This document shows positions 51,401 to 64,000 of a stretch of DNA of 64,000 bases, piece after piece. The position numbers and the translations under genes were made by a program. Below the pieces are notes generated by a model. The model made no database searches. It was not told the origin of the DNA and worked only from the letters and a program-made list of their open reading frames with translations. Source of the DNA: Brachypodius melanocephalos (lineage: Eukaryota > Chordata > Aves > Passeriformes > Pycnonotidae); assembly GCA_013398615.1 (NCBI GenBank), contig VZSR01000393.1, positions 3,596,888-3,660,887 of the forward strand, given 5' to 3'. Positions within the stretch are counted from its first letter, which is position 1, and each line of letters opens with the position of its first letter.

Positions 51401-54400
51401 GGATTTATAGAGGAGCTTTACTGAGAGCTTTTCACAGATCTAAAAAGGCAGAAATTAAGAGGAAATGTTGCCACATTTGATGATTTGGAATTGCAGCAAT
51501 TCAGGATTTGATACAGAACACACAATGTGTAATCACCACAGGTGCAGCTAAATCTGGAAAAAATGGGAGAAAGGAGGAGAACAGACCCAACTTCCTGCAC
51601 CTTCTGTCTAGGTGTTTATTTCACAGTGCTAGTTATTCTGAATAAAATCAAAGTCTCAGTCTATTACTGAGGGCCTCTTGTGCAGCATCCAGACAATCAC
51701 AAGGCGCTGATCTGGGCTGGGCTGGGAGCACCAGGGCAGCGTTCGAGCTGCAATAATCTGCTGGTGAGGTCTGGAGAGCTCTGCCCTGCCTGGAGAACAC
51801 AAAAACCCGACTGCTTCCTCTCCCTGCAGCCACATTTACTGCCCCAGGGACTCAGCTACAAATGTTATCTTTAGATTTCGAGCAGCAAAGAAAAATCTGG
51901 ATTAAGTGGGACCCTCCAGCTGGGCAGAGTAATTGGAATTGCAGAATAAACCGACCTGAGGAACTGAATAGGAGTAGTAAAGTGAGAAAATGGGGCTGAT
52001 GGGAATGATTCACCTCAAAATGCTCTTGAAAATTAATACTCCATTGAAGCTGAAGAAATTTCTTGGAAGATTTTGACTAATTTTATTTTTGCTTTAGCTA
52101 GCAACCTGATGAGTCTTGAACAGGAAAATATTTTGCAATTAAAATGAACTTAGAGGAATAAGTACCCTATCAAAAGTACTTAATTTTTTATAATTGAAGG
52201 TATTAAAAAAGAAATATCATGATGAAGGGTATTTTTTTCTAAATTTGGTTCTAATACATGAAGTCTGTCTAATACTTCTGGATACTTTAAGAACGTGCTT
52301 AGCACCCAATTCCCACTTGTAGCAAACAACCCACAGATCTAATTATAGATTTTCCTCAGTCACTAGTTCCCTAGGAAACAAATCCATGGCTCATGTCTTG
52401 TTCATGGAAGGTCATAGGAGGAAGATAAATATTTTTCTGTGTATAGAAACTTATCTAGAGGTCACAGGTCTGTATCTCAGCAGATGGCAGGTGGGTTTGG
52501 CAGTTATTTGGGATATTTAAAACTTTTAAACATTTCGGTCTGATGAAGCACTGAATACCTCTATTAGTAACTTTATGTGGTTTTTAAAAGAATTCAATTA
52601 AGATTTTAATTTTGCTTCTCTACACTCATTTCAATTTTTATCAGTAGATCCACCTCACTTTGCATCTAAAACCATCAGATGTCAATTCAAAACCACTGAG
52701 AGTAGTCACAACTCCTTAAAAATTCCAGGCAGAAGTGTAACTTAAAGTAATCAATGGTAAATATAATTTGTGTTTTCTTCATAATGGCCCTTAAATTATC
52801 GATGTCATCACAAACCTGATCAAAAATTTTAACTAGACCTTGATAAATTTGACTGCTTCTAATTTGAAACAAAAGCAGTCTATAGTGACTAAATGTTAGC
52901 ATTAGTGTCTTTTTTTTAATCTAAACCCAGACAATTTTAATAATACTATATTCATCTGCTGTGTTAGTAAAAACCCTGATCATACTAACACTGGAAAGAG
53001 ATTTAAAAAACAACAACTGAAATATCTACCAGAGTGATTTCTGCTTGGTTTTAGTAAAGCCAAGTACTCAGCTCATAAAGTGGAATTATTACTTGGGTAG
53101 GCAGAAGGAAATGAAGGGTGGATCTCTGACCCTGGTATTTTCACTGCAGGTTTTGCCATTTATTCTATGGCAGCTTTATTTCCAAATGGAAATTTGAATT
53201 TGAGCGGGCTGTGGCCCAAGACACAACATGCCAAACATGCAGTGATTCGAGGGGTTTAGAGAGACCCCGAACACAGAACATCTGCTTCTTCCCAGGGACT
53301 CGACAAAAATACAGGAGGGCTTTGGAGTGAGCTTTTAAAACTGTTGATACATTTCTAAAAATCCCAAAAATGGATCAAATGTGATCACAGAATGAGATCA
53401 GGGTGGTTCTTGTCACTGCTGCACACCAAGGATTTACTTTATGTATCCACTGTAAACAATTCTGCCTGTGACCTTTATAAGGGTTCTTTCCATCAAAACT
53501 GTAGACAATAAGAAATTATTCCTGTTTACTCACATCGAGATAACTCCACATACCCAATTCTGGATTTGCAAAACTATTTAATTCAATTTCGCAACAACAC
53601 CAATTACCCAACCTGAATTTATGCAGAAAATAGCTGCTCTAGGTTAGTGTGATAATTCATGTAAATTTCATAATTTCCTTCCTGAAAAAACTAGAAGCTG
53701 AGCCGTAAAATTTAAATGCAGAGAGCATCTACGTTTTCTGACTCAGCAAGCCAAAAGTTGTCGCTGTTCCAAGTGAGGGTGTCTTTGTTTTAGTCTCGTC
53801 TCCTGCTGACACAGATATTTGTATCAATATTTCCGCATAAACATTTGCATTTGTGTGCAAAGATTGGCATCTATACCTGGAGAAACTGTGGAAAAAAGGC
53901 AAATTTGGAAGGGGAAATATTTTAACTACCCTTTCTCCACAGTGAGGACTCTCACAATGACAGTCCTTAGCAAGTGTTATCTCAAGTAAACCAGTTGCCA
54001 CCGATTTTCTCTGCTGGCAAGCAAATGTCAACCTGATTTAATCAAGCTACTCATTTAGAATAAAAAACTCCACATAAAGCCAAAAGTCTCCTACAGAAAT
54101 AATCTGAAACATTGAGGGGATTACAAGAGTATTGGAAAGAACCGCACAGCTGCTCGCTTTGAGCTCGAACAGACTATTTTAAGAGTATAAATCAGATTTA
54201 CTGGTATCTCTGAGAATAAATAAATAATCCACAGAATGTTGGGTGATCAATTACATTGTAGTTAAAGTTTCAAGTAATCTCTTTTAAGAAGCCTGATTTC
54301 AGAATTCAGCCAAACCAGTGTCTCGTTGACCAAGGAAGGAACCAGAGGGTAAATACATACAAGGTTCTATAAAAAAAAGTTTGATTTCATCCAGTGGTGG

Positions 54401-56320
54401 CCTGAGGCCAAGAAAAAATTGTAGGCAATAAAAATAATGGATTCCCTTTTTTTTTTTTAAACACTGCACTAACTCGCAAGTTAGTATCAGCCTCTGAATT
54501 TATCATTTATCGTTACTTAAATCTTAATTACAGTTATTATAAAATTAAAACCAAAAAAATTTCTGAGCTTTTAAATCCACTTGTGGCTAAATACAAGATA
54601 TTTTTGCGCTACCTCTAGCAGCTTTATCTTTTCTAACTCTGACAAAATTAGATGCTTTCCAGTTACATACAATTGCTTTGCCATAACACTGTTCAAAGTC
54701 AAAAAATACTATTTAAAGCTAATAGTAAGATTTTGTGAAAGTTGGAGCTGTTAAATTACTAAAGTGTTACATACATAGGATTGGGGGATAATGGCTGTGG
54801 CGTTCTTTATCTTGCAGAATGTAAATGTAGCTAATAGTGTGGAAAAAAAATCATTTTAATACTTTAGCTGAGATTGAAGAATGTAAAGGGTAGAGAAAGA
54901 CATTCAAGAAGTAAAATTCACACTGAATAAACCAGAGCAAAAAATAAAGAGGTGGATATTTTTATAAAGTATTCTAAATGTTAGAAAGAAATTCCCTCTT
55001 TTGTAGCAACGAGATTTTGATTTAAATGAGCTGAGGAGTCGAGGAGGTTCTGTTCCATCTACCAGAACAAGCTTAAGCAATTTTAACCTGACTAAAAAAG
55101 AACAGTTTAATGGTGTTCAGTGGGAATGAACCTGACACAATCTAGTCCTGCTATTCTAAGTGATGTACTGGATTCCAAGAGAAAAAGCCCCACTGCTCTG
55201 TGTTCTGGAACAGGGTCTGGGAGGTGGATTCACCCCAGGAGTCAAAGGATTCATCCTTGGGGTGGTGTCTCCCTTAATCCAGTGTTCTCAAGCCTTTGTC
55301 CCATGGCGTTTAACAAATGTGTCATTTATCCTATAATGACAGAATTAAAACAGGAGTCAAACACAAACACAGGTCTCCAGTGCCATTTTAAACTGGCAAA
55401 ATGTCAATATCCCACAGTCCCTGCCCCACTTTAGCGTGCAGAGAGAGGATCCAGCGGGATTCTGCACCAATGTTGGAGCCACAACTATCCTGGGCCTTGG
55501 CTTTACCTCTGGAACAACACCCAGCCATTACAGGGCCTTGGATTTCCAGCCCTAAGGAGGCTCTGACACATTGCTGGTGAAGGGAAAAGGGAAGAGACAC
55601 CCAAAAATAAACCAGGATTTCATTCCATGGCTGTTTACACTTCATGCTAACCACTCCTTACTGATAGTGGCATTATTAAGTGATAATCTATAATCACCCA
55701 TGGCCATATTTGACTTCAATTACCTCGGTGTGAATCCAAAATGCACCAGGTTTTCACAGACATTGCCTCAGCCCAGTGCTAACAAACAGCCCAATCCATT
55801 CCCACCAGCTCATACAGCCTCGGATCATTATTGCAGTTACGTTATTCAGAATAATTATTAAGAGCTTTTTCTGATGTAATTAATTGCTGTCTCCCCATAT
55901 TTAACTGCAGTTATACTAGACTAAAACATCCAAAGATAGCAAATATTTTATTACCCATACTACTGAAGCTGTTGTGCTACAAATTTACCATGTATTTTCA
56001 GGTAAAAAGGAGTAGACGTCTCTAAAATATTAGTGAGTCTCATATGAAAATAGAAATCTATGGAGATCATGTAAATAATATGGTGACACCTGTAAAGGTG
56101 TGCACAAGTGTGCACCCATCCTCACAAAGAATTTAGCAATAAACTTAAAATAATGTCTTTTTCTCTTCTAATGTAGGGAAATACAGGTAAAACTGCAGTA
56201 ATAATTAATGAGCCTTAAGATTAATGAAGCAAGTTAGTTTCCCCAGGATCAGGTATTGTTGTTTAATTTTTACCAGAAGTTAAGGCTGCAGGCACATGAT
56301 CACAATTCTCAAATAGAAGT

Positions 56321-56337
56321 AAAAAAAAAAAAAAAAA
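56321..56337. repeat. A17 homopolymer
   Basis: Seventeen A bases. Simple sequence about 570 bases before the second assembly gap. Confidence 0.9.
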
Positions 56338-56905
56338 TGGCATTAGTAACTTTTTAAAAATGTAAATTAGTCAACAACCCATTGTGGAGGTACAAAAATA
56401 ATTTAGCAACGTCTACCAAGTTTATTAATAATTAAAATCACCTTAATATGTATGTTTCTATGGTTACACTTAATGAGTTTAGAATACAGAAAGATCTTAA
56501 AACAGTCCCAGGATTTCCCAGCTAATATGAAGAGCAGAGATGGCTTTGAAATTGATCTTTAGGAAGAATAGTCAAGTCATTTCGACTGCAAATCATTCAT
56601 TTCAATTTCAGCCAGAGAAATCAATGGGCAAGAAAACAGATCTCTCATCAATTAGGGCTGCTTCTCCACATCTATCACTTTGACCTATCTTGGGAATTTT
56701 CGACTGGCAGCACAGTATATCAGCATTAAACTAAACCTACAGAAAAATAAATATTGGAAAAATTTATATTAGAAAATTTAGTGGCGGAATTTAGCCCTTC
56801 TGCAGTATTTTGGAGAGGAAGCCTGAAACCACCCAATTAAAAATTCCAAGTTCAAATACTCCAGGACAACTCCTGCACATTGAACAGCTCATGACAAACA
56901 ATGGA

Positions 56906-57005
56906 NNNNNNNNNNNNNNNNNNNNNNNNNNNNNNNNNNNNNNNNNNNNNNNNNNNNNNNNNNNNNNNNNNNNNNNNNNNNNNNNNNNNNNNNNNNNNNN
57001 NNNNN
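56906..57005. other. Assembly gap of 100 N
   Basis: Exactly 100 N bases. No low-complexity repeat is visible on either flank, so the cause of the gap is not evident. Confidence 0.99.
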
Positions 57006-60000
57006 CAGCTCCCTCAGTCCTTCCTCACAGAGTTTGTGTCCAAGCCCAGCAGTAGACATTATAATATCTCCTTTTACACTACAAGAGAACTGGAAATGCA
57101 CAAACTATCAGAAATGCCAGAAGAAGTAACTTTAATTCCATTTTAACTGCAGATTACACACACGATCCCTGATGAAGGGAAGGACACACCTAAATTCCCC
57201 GAAAATGTGGGCCTTGGTAACTTAAATCTCACTGCTTTCAAAAACAGCTTTTTGTTTCTACCATTGCCTACATGCTTTTGAAATGCAGAACGACTCTATA
57301 AATAATAAAGCAAGATTTGAAGACAAATAATGAGTCAGATGTTCCTCACCCCTTCTCTCTGCTTTCCAGACACATTTGAATGATAGAAATTGTGTTTAGA
57401 ACAAGAGCTTAAACTAGACATGGTTTGTGGAATTACAGAACTGCAAAGCTGCTATTTGTGCAGCCACCCTGAAATGTTTCTGCAGTGTGTTTTCTTTACA
57501 AAGAGCAGTACAAATAATTCAAAGATGAAGGTAAAATTACACAGGAATGGCTGAGGGTCATTCCTGGGCACATCTGCCCCTGGATTCTCCCTGCACTGGT
57601 GATCGATGTCATTCTGTGCCAGCATCAGAAACCCTCAGGCACAACAGCAAGGACACCCTTTCCTTTGAGCCTTTACACGGAATATCACAATGCTTGACAA
57701 AAATTATCAAGCAGTTCTAACCTTCAGTACAGTTAAATCTCTTTGCCACCCTCTAATCCTGCCGTTACTTGTCAGTCCCATGACTCATTTTGGATGATCT
57801 GCAAATTCTGTCACTGCAACCTCTCCTTTCCCAGACAATTTCTGTCATGTTAAACAGCACAAATCACTGTATAAATCCTTGAAAATACCTATTGATAAAA
57901 CCTTCCCTATGGAAATCTGTTTCCATACTGATGTTTCAATCATTTTTAGCTGAAGGAACCATTTCCTCTCAGTAGAGAAACCCAGGTATAGTGTATTGAT
58001 CAGATTTATCTACACCTTCAGCTTCTCCACAGATCTTAGTACATTTAGGAAATATGTTTTGCCTTACAAAGATCGGTGTTGACTCTTCACTTCATGATCA
58101 TCCCAAAGTTTATGTATTCCAGTGACTGCTGCATCTTGGCTCTGACTGATTGCCTGGGGCAGGAATGGGATGCAGTGGGCTGTAATTCCTAATGTTTTTC
58201 AAGGCTTCTTAGGGAGCTGTCTAAAAAGAATGGGAAGGATGTGACCCCCCACATTCCAAAGCAAGTGAAGCCAAGGTGCAGGAGTAATTATGTGCCCAAC
58301 TTGAATTCTCTACAAACTTGCTCTTTCCTATTTTATTTTTTTTTCTCTTTCGCCCTGAATCCATTTCTTTTGACCCTTCAAGAAGCTCCTTCATACTCCT
58401 GTCCCCTTCCTCCACTGAGAGCATCTGCAGTGTGGCACATCCTCCCTTCTTTCTAAAATAACTGAAATATTTACTGATAGTTTATCGTTTTCTCTTCTGC
58501 TTTGACAGGACTTTCACTGTTTTTAAGGGAGGTTGGGGATTCTGAACAATCCTCTTACAGCCTTTCTGAACATCCAATAGAAGTAAAATTGTTTGTATGA
58601 ACTCTTTGTCAGGTATTTGATTGTCACCCAGATCTATGAAACTCAAAATCTCTGGACTGTAAATTCATTACTGAAACCAATGGCAGACCCTGTTCCTAAA
58701 TTATGTGCAGTGAGATAATTTCTCTCTCTCTCTTCAACACAATAATTTCTTACTTTGAAAGCTGCTGCAGAAGGGTCCACATGGTTCATTAGACAAGCAA
58801 CAGGGAGTCCCTCCTTGAGAGAATCAAGGACAAAAAATGACAACTGAACTCTGTTTTGCCTCTAGTCTTTGATTTTAAAAGCTAATGGAAAAAATTCTGT
58901 CTAATTTTAAAAGTCTAATTAACTCTGATGTCCAATAAGAATTTTAGAAAGTAGTTCTTTTGAAAAGCATGTGAAGAAGAATTTATTTTTTGTTCTTGGT
59001 TCTGCTGCCCTGGATTGGATTGTACCTGTCTCTACCTGCTATAAATTATAAGCACCTATGCATGCACATCAGTTATCATCAGGGAACATGTGCTTCATTT
59101 GTCACCAGAATTAAAAGGCCACTCAGGATGGGAATTTTCAACATGAAAACTGTGCTCAAACTCGTTTTCTAGCTTTGAGGAAAAAGAGCTGGTGGGAACA
59201 GACAGCAGCAGCCTGTCCTGAGCTCAGATCAGGTGACTCTGAACACATCTGTATCCCCTCAGATGAAGAGTTTGGAACCACCAATCCTTGTGCAATCCTG
59301 GGGGAATAAATACAGTCAATTTTCTACTATTTACAAAAGTAACTTTCTGGTACTTACAAAGAACATCTTTCATCAGTCATGCCTCGAAGGAAACTATACG
59401 TGGTTTTTAAGATTTCTCATTAACAGATAATTAATTTTATTTTTCCAAAGCATTATTGTATCATTATTGTGTTGGATTGTTTTTTTGAGAAAAAAAGGAT
59501 ATGATTTATTAACAATTAGGATTCTTATAAGAAAATTGCTTAATGCAGTAATGATAGTATGAGAGTTTGAAAAAAATAATCCACGTATAATAAATTCTAT
59601 TAATTCAAGTTAATTTTCGTGTTCCGGTGATCCTTAGCGAATTCAGGTTTGTCCAACAGCACAGTAATACTGGAAGAAGTTGATTCATTCTTTTTTGCTA
59701 TTTACACATTTTCAGGATGCTCTGCATTGCCCATTTTGGTGTATGAAATCCATACAGATCCTTACAGTTTTCCTTTTATATAATTAGCAAGATTCCCACT
59801 GCAGACGATGCTCTTTCCATGTGTCTGATTTAACCATTATCCCAACCCTACAACAGCTCCTTCAGGAATGTCTACGGACTTCTTTGTCAAGTAGAAAAGG
59901 ATCTGTTGAGGAAAGGCTATTCTGCTTAAACATCTGATTCTTTAGTCTGATCTCCTGAAAAAGATAAGACTTAACTGACCCAGCTTAAGCTTTTTGGCTA

Positions 60001-61104
60001 GTTTTGACCCAAGTTGATTTACAAACATCCAACACACAAAATTCCTAGAAGTTCCACAAAAATTGGAGCAATGCAGAGTGAAAAGATCTATTGGCACCTG
60101 CCAAGACAGGAAGGAAGGAAGAATTTCCATTTTTCACATGGATATTCATTGCCTGGTCAGGTCAGCTGCAGCTCCAAGATTTGCTCCCTCTTATCTCAAT
60201 TTGAAACATCAGGAGGCAGAAAACAACCCCAGTGGTGCTGAGGGGATTATTTAGGGTCATTGTAAGTGCTATCATCAATAAGAGCATCTGAGTTTGTTAC
60301 AGAGAACTATTATTTGTAGGAAACCAGCTTTCATCACTTCTATTATCATGAAATACGTGCAATGTATTGTAAATCAGGCTTGAACATGAATTCTGTTAAA
60401 TTAATATAGCCCTTCAATTCAAGTTGTAGCCAAGCTCAGCTACATCTACACAGCTTTTTTTTTTTCCTTTTTTCAACTCTAATAAGTAAAAAATATATTA
60501 AGAGACATGTTATTGGATTATAGGGATCACTTCTCCTTTCAATTTCTGGACTTCATTGTTGAACAGATTCCTATTATCAAATCCATTCTCAAGCTCAATT
60601 GGAAATGTAAGCTTAATAGTTTCGTCCATGCTTTGTAGAAATGAAAAGAAGAACTTCTGAAGCTGTTTGAACCTTGATGAAAATCCTATTTTCCAAGTCC
60701 ATTTAAAAAATTTTCCCTAAAAACTCATTGAATAAAGCATAACTTGTTTTGTACCTGACCAGCTTAACTCACACTTCCTTCAAGGGTCCCTTTTTTCATA
60801 CTGCAATCTCCCAGGAGGGTTTGAATTATCAAAATTCCTTTCCCACTTTGATGGGAGAATTTCTGTCAGCTTCAGTGTGCTTAGGGTCAGGCAGAGATAC
60901 AGGGAAGTGAAGCGTTTTAGTGGGAGCTTACAAGGTTCCATGGCAGTGCTGAGAGATGAGCACAAACTTACAAAAACTCAGCTTAAACTGCAGCTCGAGA
61001 TAAAGAACATTACTGGAATAACGCCCCAGCAAAACTGTGCAAATATTTTAACAGTCGCTTCAATTATTAGACAGAATTTGTATAAATATTAACAAATATT
61101 AATA

Positions 61105-61136
61105 TTAATAAATATAAATGTTAATAAATATAAATA
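61105..61136. repeat. 16-bp tandem duplication in an AT-only tract
   Basis: TTAATAAATATAAATG is followed by TTAATAAATATAAATA, inside an almost pure AT stretch from about 61080 to 61140. Confidence 0.8.
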
Positions 61137-62269
61137 TTTATCATGGTGTTATCCCATGTTATCCACCTGCTCTTCAGGAATGTGATGCAGATGGAAACAT
61201 GGCAGGGAAATAAAGGGTAGAAGAGCAGCAACGCAATGGACATTCGTGGATAGAAAAGCAGACTTTGCAATGACAGTGAGAAGAACTGACAGCAGCAATT
61301 TGTAGATTAAAATGGGAAAAGAACAAATCCAACAGCACTGACCAAAAGGAGAGTTCATGACAGTCTGGATATGTTGTACAAGCCTGTATTAATTGATTGC
61401 TATGCAACTCTGGAATGTGTGCATGCATATATGTATATTATGTATTTATAAATACAGAATGGAGGGTATGAGTCGTGTGTTTAAAGCCTAAATTGCAATG
61501 ATCACCATCCCTTCATAAACAGCCTGAGAAAATTTAAGGAACATCGTGGCCAAACCAAAAATCAACGCTCTCGCTAAGTTAAATATAGAACTTTGGAAAG
61601 CAGGTTGATCCAAAAGTAAAGTTCTCTGAATTCTTAATTTGCCTTTGTTTAAGCAAATTTCAGTGGCAGAAAGTGATTTTTCCTCTTTGTGAGTCATTCT
61701 AGACAAAGTAGAGTGGTCAAATTAAATTCGTCTTTTCCAAACACAAGCAAAAGGAAATTGTTTAATATGTGGGATTTTTGTAATTGAAAATTTTAGGTCA
61801 ACAGTGGGACATTGATTATGATGAAATAATTTACTTTTTTATATATTTGACCTGGAAAGAAAAATAGGTCAATAGAGAAGAATGATGTTAACTTCAAAAT
61901 TAGGTGTTCCAGAAATCTTTTCCAGCCTCAACATTCCATGAATTTGCTCTATAGGCCATACCTTACTTATTTCATTTCTGAATTCAGCCAACAGAGTTGC
62001 ACAGTAAGTGATAAAGATGATAAACCAGAAAGGTTAAGAAAAGGTGCCTTTAGAGGGCAGCTGGAAAAGAGCACCAGATGTTTTGGAAATGAGAAGGGAA
62101 AATGTTTCCTGAATTACAACACAGCTGTCACTATGGATAATAGCATCATACTCCTTCATTCACCCTATTGATCTGTTGCTGTGCATCACCCTAAAATCCA
62201 AGGGAAAAAAAAAACCCCACGAATTATCCATGTATGATAAAAACAAGGGCAAAACACAAAAAGGTTAAA

Positions 62270-62298
62270 ATTCTCTTCAATTAATCATTGAAGAGAAT
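62270..62298. repeat. Perfect inverted repeat (12-bp arms, 5-base loop)
   Basis: ATTCTCTTCAAT, a loop TAATC, then ATTGAAGAGAAT form two perfectly complementary 12-base arms. No pairing extends beyond the arms. Its function is unknown. Confidence 0.85.
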
Positions 62299-62507
62299 CA
62301 GCAGCTAGAGAGAAGGAAGAAAATTGCTGTTGTTCCCTGAGTGACAGCTCTTTACTCCACCTTACAGATGAGCCATATGTAATACATATAATTTTTCCTT
62401 CTGGAAATGCTCTGCCAGCCATCTTTACTTAATACCATTTTAACAAGCCACAGCTGGTAATATCAAATTTGTCGCCAGACCAGTCTGCAAAATGCCTTTA
62501 TTAAAGT

Positions 62508-62523
62508 CTTTCATTAATGAAAG
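62508..62523. other. Perfect 16-bp palindrome with homeodomain-like core
   Basis: CTTTCATTAATGAAAG equals its own reverse complement. The central ATTAAT contains overlapping ATTA/TAAT cores of the kind bound by homeodomain dimers. Binding is inferred only from the motif. Confidence 0.6.
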
Positions 62524-64000
62524 CACCAAGGTTGACAGTATGACAGTATCTGGTTTGTAAATTGGCAGGGATAAGTTAATTTTGTTCCTAAAATGTCATT
62601 CATTTGGATATTGCTTTGCATTGTGTTATAAACTTGCTAACAATTGACTGCATAACAAGAAACCAGAGGGATTATTTGGAATGGAACAGGAAAACAATCA
62701 TGTTTGGAGCAGTATGAATCAGTTCACAGCTATCAAATAAATATCTTAATTGATTTAAAGGAAGTTCTGTGGTTGTGTTCTCTCCCCTGACTTTGATATT
62801 AGGCAGTTTTTTATGTTTTTACTGGTAACATATTAACACAGCACTGTGCTAAATAAAGCTGGATAAGTCGGTTGCATCTCTCATCCCACTTAAGATAAAG
62901 TGTTACTCTAAGTAGATTTGTAGGAAGAAAGTCTACAAATTAAAGGCACTAAGCAAACAGAAATCCTGGATCCAAATATCCTGTTTTACCAATCCAAGAT
63001 TACAGAATTAGGCTCCACATCTTGTTAAGTTTAAAATTTGGCCCTACCAAGAATGCAGAGATCGAGTTTTTGCTCAAAACTATACATTCAACAAGAAAAT
63101 AGATCCTAGAAACTGGGCAGATTGAGTGAGTATTCCAAACAACTGAATTAAAACAAGACAGAAAGTCAAGGTGGTCAACGACAGCTTCCCATCCGTCAGC
63201 TCAGGATACAGGATCATTTTGGCAGGTTGCAAAAATGAAATTTAACAAAAAACCAGTCTGGTTTCATGAAAACCAAAAGAAATGGAGTTAGGGAATGGCA
63301 ATTCTTCTTCTCCATCCCTATTCATTAAGTGAAGTAGCTGTTACATCTGAAAATAATCCAAACATTTTAAGCTTGAGCCTACAATGAAGTTAGTGTGCCA
63401 ATGAAAAATTACTTGCTGGAGTTTTATTTCATCTTAGTTACTTTCTATAGGCAATTTACTGGCAGGGACAGACTTCTTTCTCACCTCTACCTTAATTTGC
63501 AACACAGTTTAAAATAATCAACTTCTGAAATCAAAGTTATCACAAGCAGTGTGGCAGTTAAACTGCAGCGTACTTTGCTGAACAGCTTCAGAGCAGAAAA
63601 TCTCTTCTGTTTGCTGCCTTCCTTCAAGTCATTAACATGATTTATTATGAAGCAGGAAATTAGGTACTGAATATATCAATATTGTTCAGAAAATTCGATT
63701 CCATCATTGCCATGTAACTGCTTTATCTCCAACAGACTTGTAACCATAGTAACTAGATTAGAAAATATTCCCCGAATGTTTAAAAATAATTTTCTTCTTA
63801 TTAGCAACACCAAACACTGAAAAATAATGGTAAATTATTGTTTTCCAGTTTTCCAAGGCATTTGCAACTCATGTGTGATTCTTCTGAAAGTCTTAAGTAA
63901 ACAGGTGTATTTTAACAATTTTTTCCAATAAAATTCTATTAGCTGAAAGAAAACAAATGTGTTCTGCTGGCATTGTTTATGTGAATGTCAGTATTCTTAA

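Larger units (their letters stand above)
45343..64000 (-). other. CDH13: 3' part of the CDH13 intron upstream of the EC1 exon
   Basis: This is 18.7 kb of intron running off the right edge. I looked for the preceding cadherin exon, which should code for the prodomain cleavage site (RQKR-like) and the start of EC1. I did not find it among visible translations, so it probably lies beyond 64000. The interval contains a hexanucleotide microsatellite (47297-47447), T and A homopolymers, an N gap (56906-57005), a 16-bp tandem duplication (61105-61136), a 12-bp hairpin (62270-62298) and a 16-bp palindrome (62508-62523). Moderately GC-richer patches lie near 47.5-48.0 and 48.5-49.2 kb. Confidence 0.78.

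Noticed and set aside
56810..57146. Open frames crossing the second N gap
   Set aside because: Roughly a third to a half of each is N, and no recognisable protein sequence lies on either side.
45343..64000. Search for the preceding CDH13 exon (RQKR-type prodomain cleavage site and EC1 start)
   Set aside because: No matching translation was seen by eye. It probably lies beyond the right edge or, less likely, in the N gap.

Overview
The window looks like vertebrate, most likely avian, nuclear DNA. It is AT-rich and poor in CpG. It carries CR1 (chicken repeat 1) retrotransposon remnants with the typical tail, and an ERV-type solo LTR whose termini resemble those of bird endogenous retroviruses. 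The only coding sequence I can support is two exons of one spliced gene on the minus strand. By protein similarity recalled from memory, the gene is CDH13 (T-cadherin/H-cadherin), in a form closest to the bird protein. A passerine or other neoavian bird is the best guess, but the species cannot be fixed from this window.

Layout, read along the gene (minus strand, right to left). Positions 64000-45343 are the 3' part of a large upstream intron, with no exon that I can recognise. Positions 45342-45190 are a 153-bp phase 0/0 exon coding for the middle of cadherin repeat EC1. Positions 45189-5280 are a 39.9-kb intron. Positions 5279-5135 are a 145-bp exon (entering phase 0, leaving phase 1) that codes for the end of EC1, the calcium-binding DQNDN linker and the start of EC2. 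Positions 5134-1 are the 5' part of the next intron. Exon sizes and phases match the conserved classical-cadherin exon pair (156 and 145 bp in CDH1, from memory). Splicing the two exons joins codons cleanly. The 5' exons (signal peptide, prodomain, start of EC1) should lie beyond position 64000, and the remaining EC repeats and GPI-anchor exons before position 1.

The rest, more than 99% of the window, is intronic. It contains a roughly 480-bp CR1 fragment (6864-7345), two short CR1 3' tails (3609-3657 and 8485-8546), and a doubtful third (17503-17522). It also contains a 270-bp solo LTR with perfect 5-bp target-site duplications (13815-14084) and a long hexanucleotide microsatellite (47297-47447). 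A 22-base G homopolymer lies near the downstream exon, and there is a textbook G-quadruplex motif (3904-3920). Smaller features are a 65-bp tandem duplication (38740-38869), a perfect 12-bp hairpin and a perfect 16-bp palindrome close together near 62.3-62.5 kb. There are two 100-N assembly gaps (34534-34633, 56906-57005). No RNA gene, CRISPR array, operon or second protein-coding gene can be supported. The many short reading frames across the window look like chance openings or repeat artefacts. I found no clearly new biological system. The best leads are the solo LTR, the homeodomain-like palindromes in candidate conserved noncoding DNA, and a GC-rich intronic block with overlapping reading frames (20582-21460).
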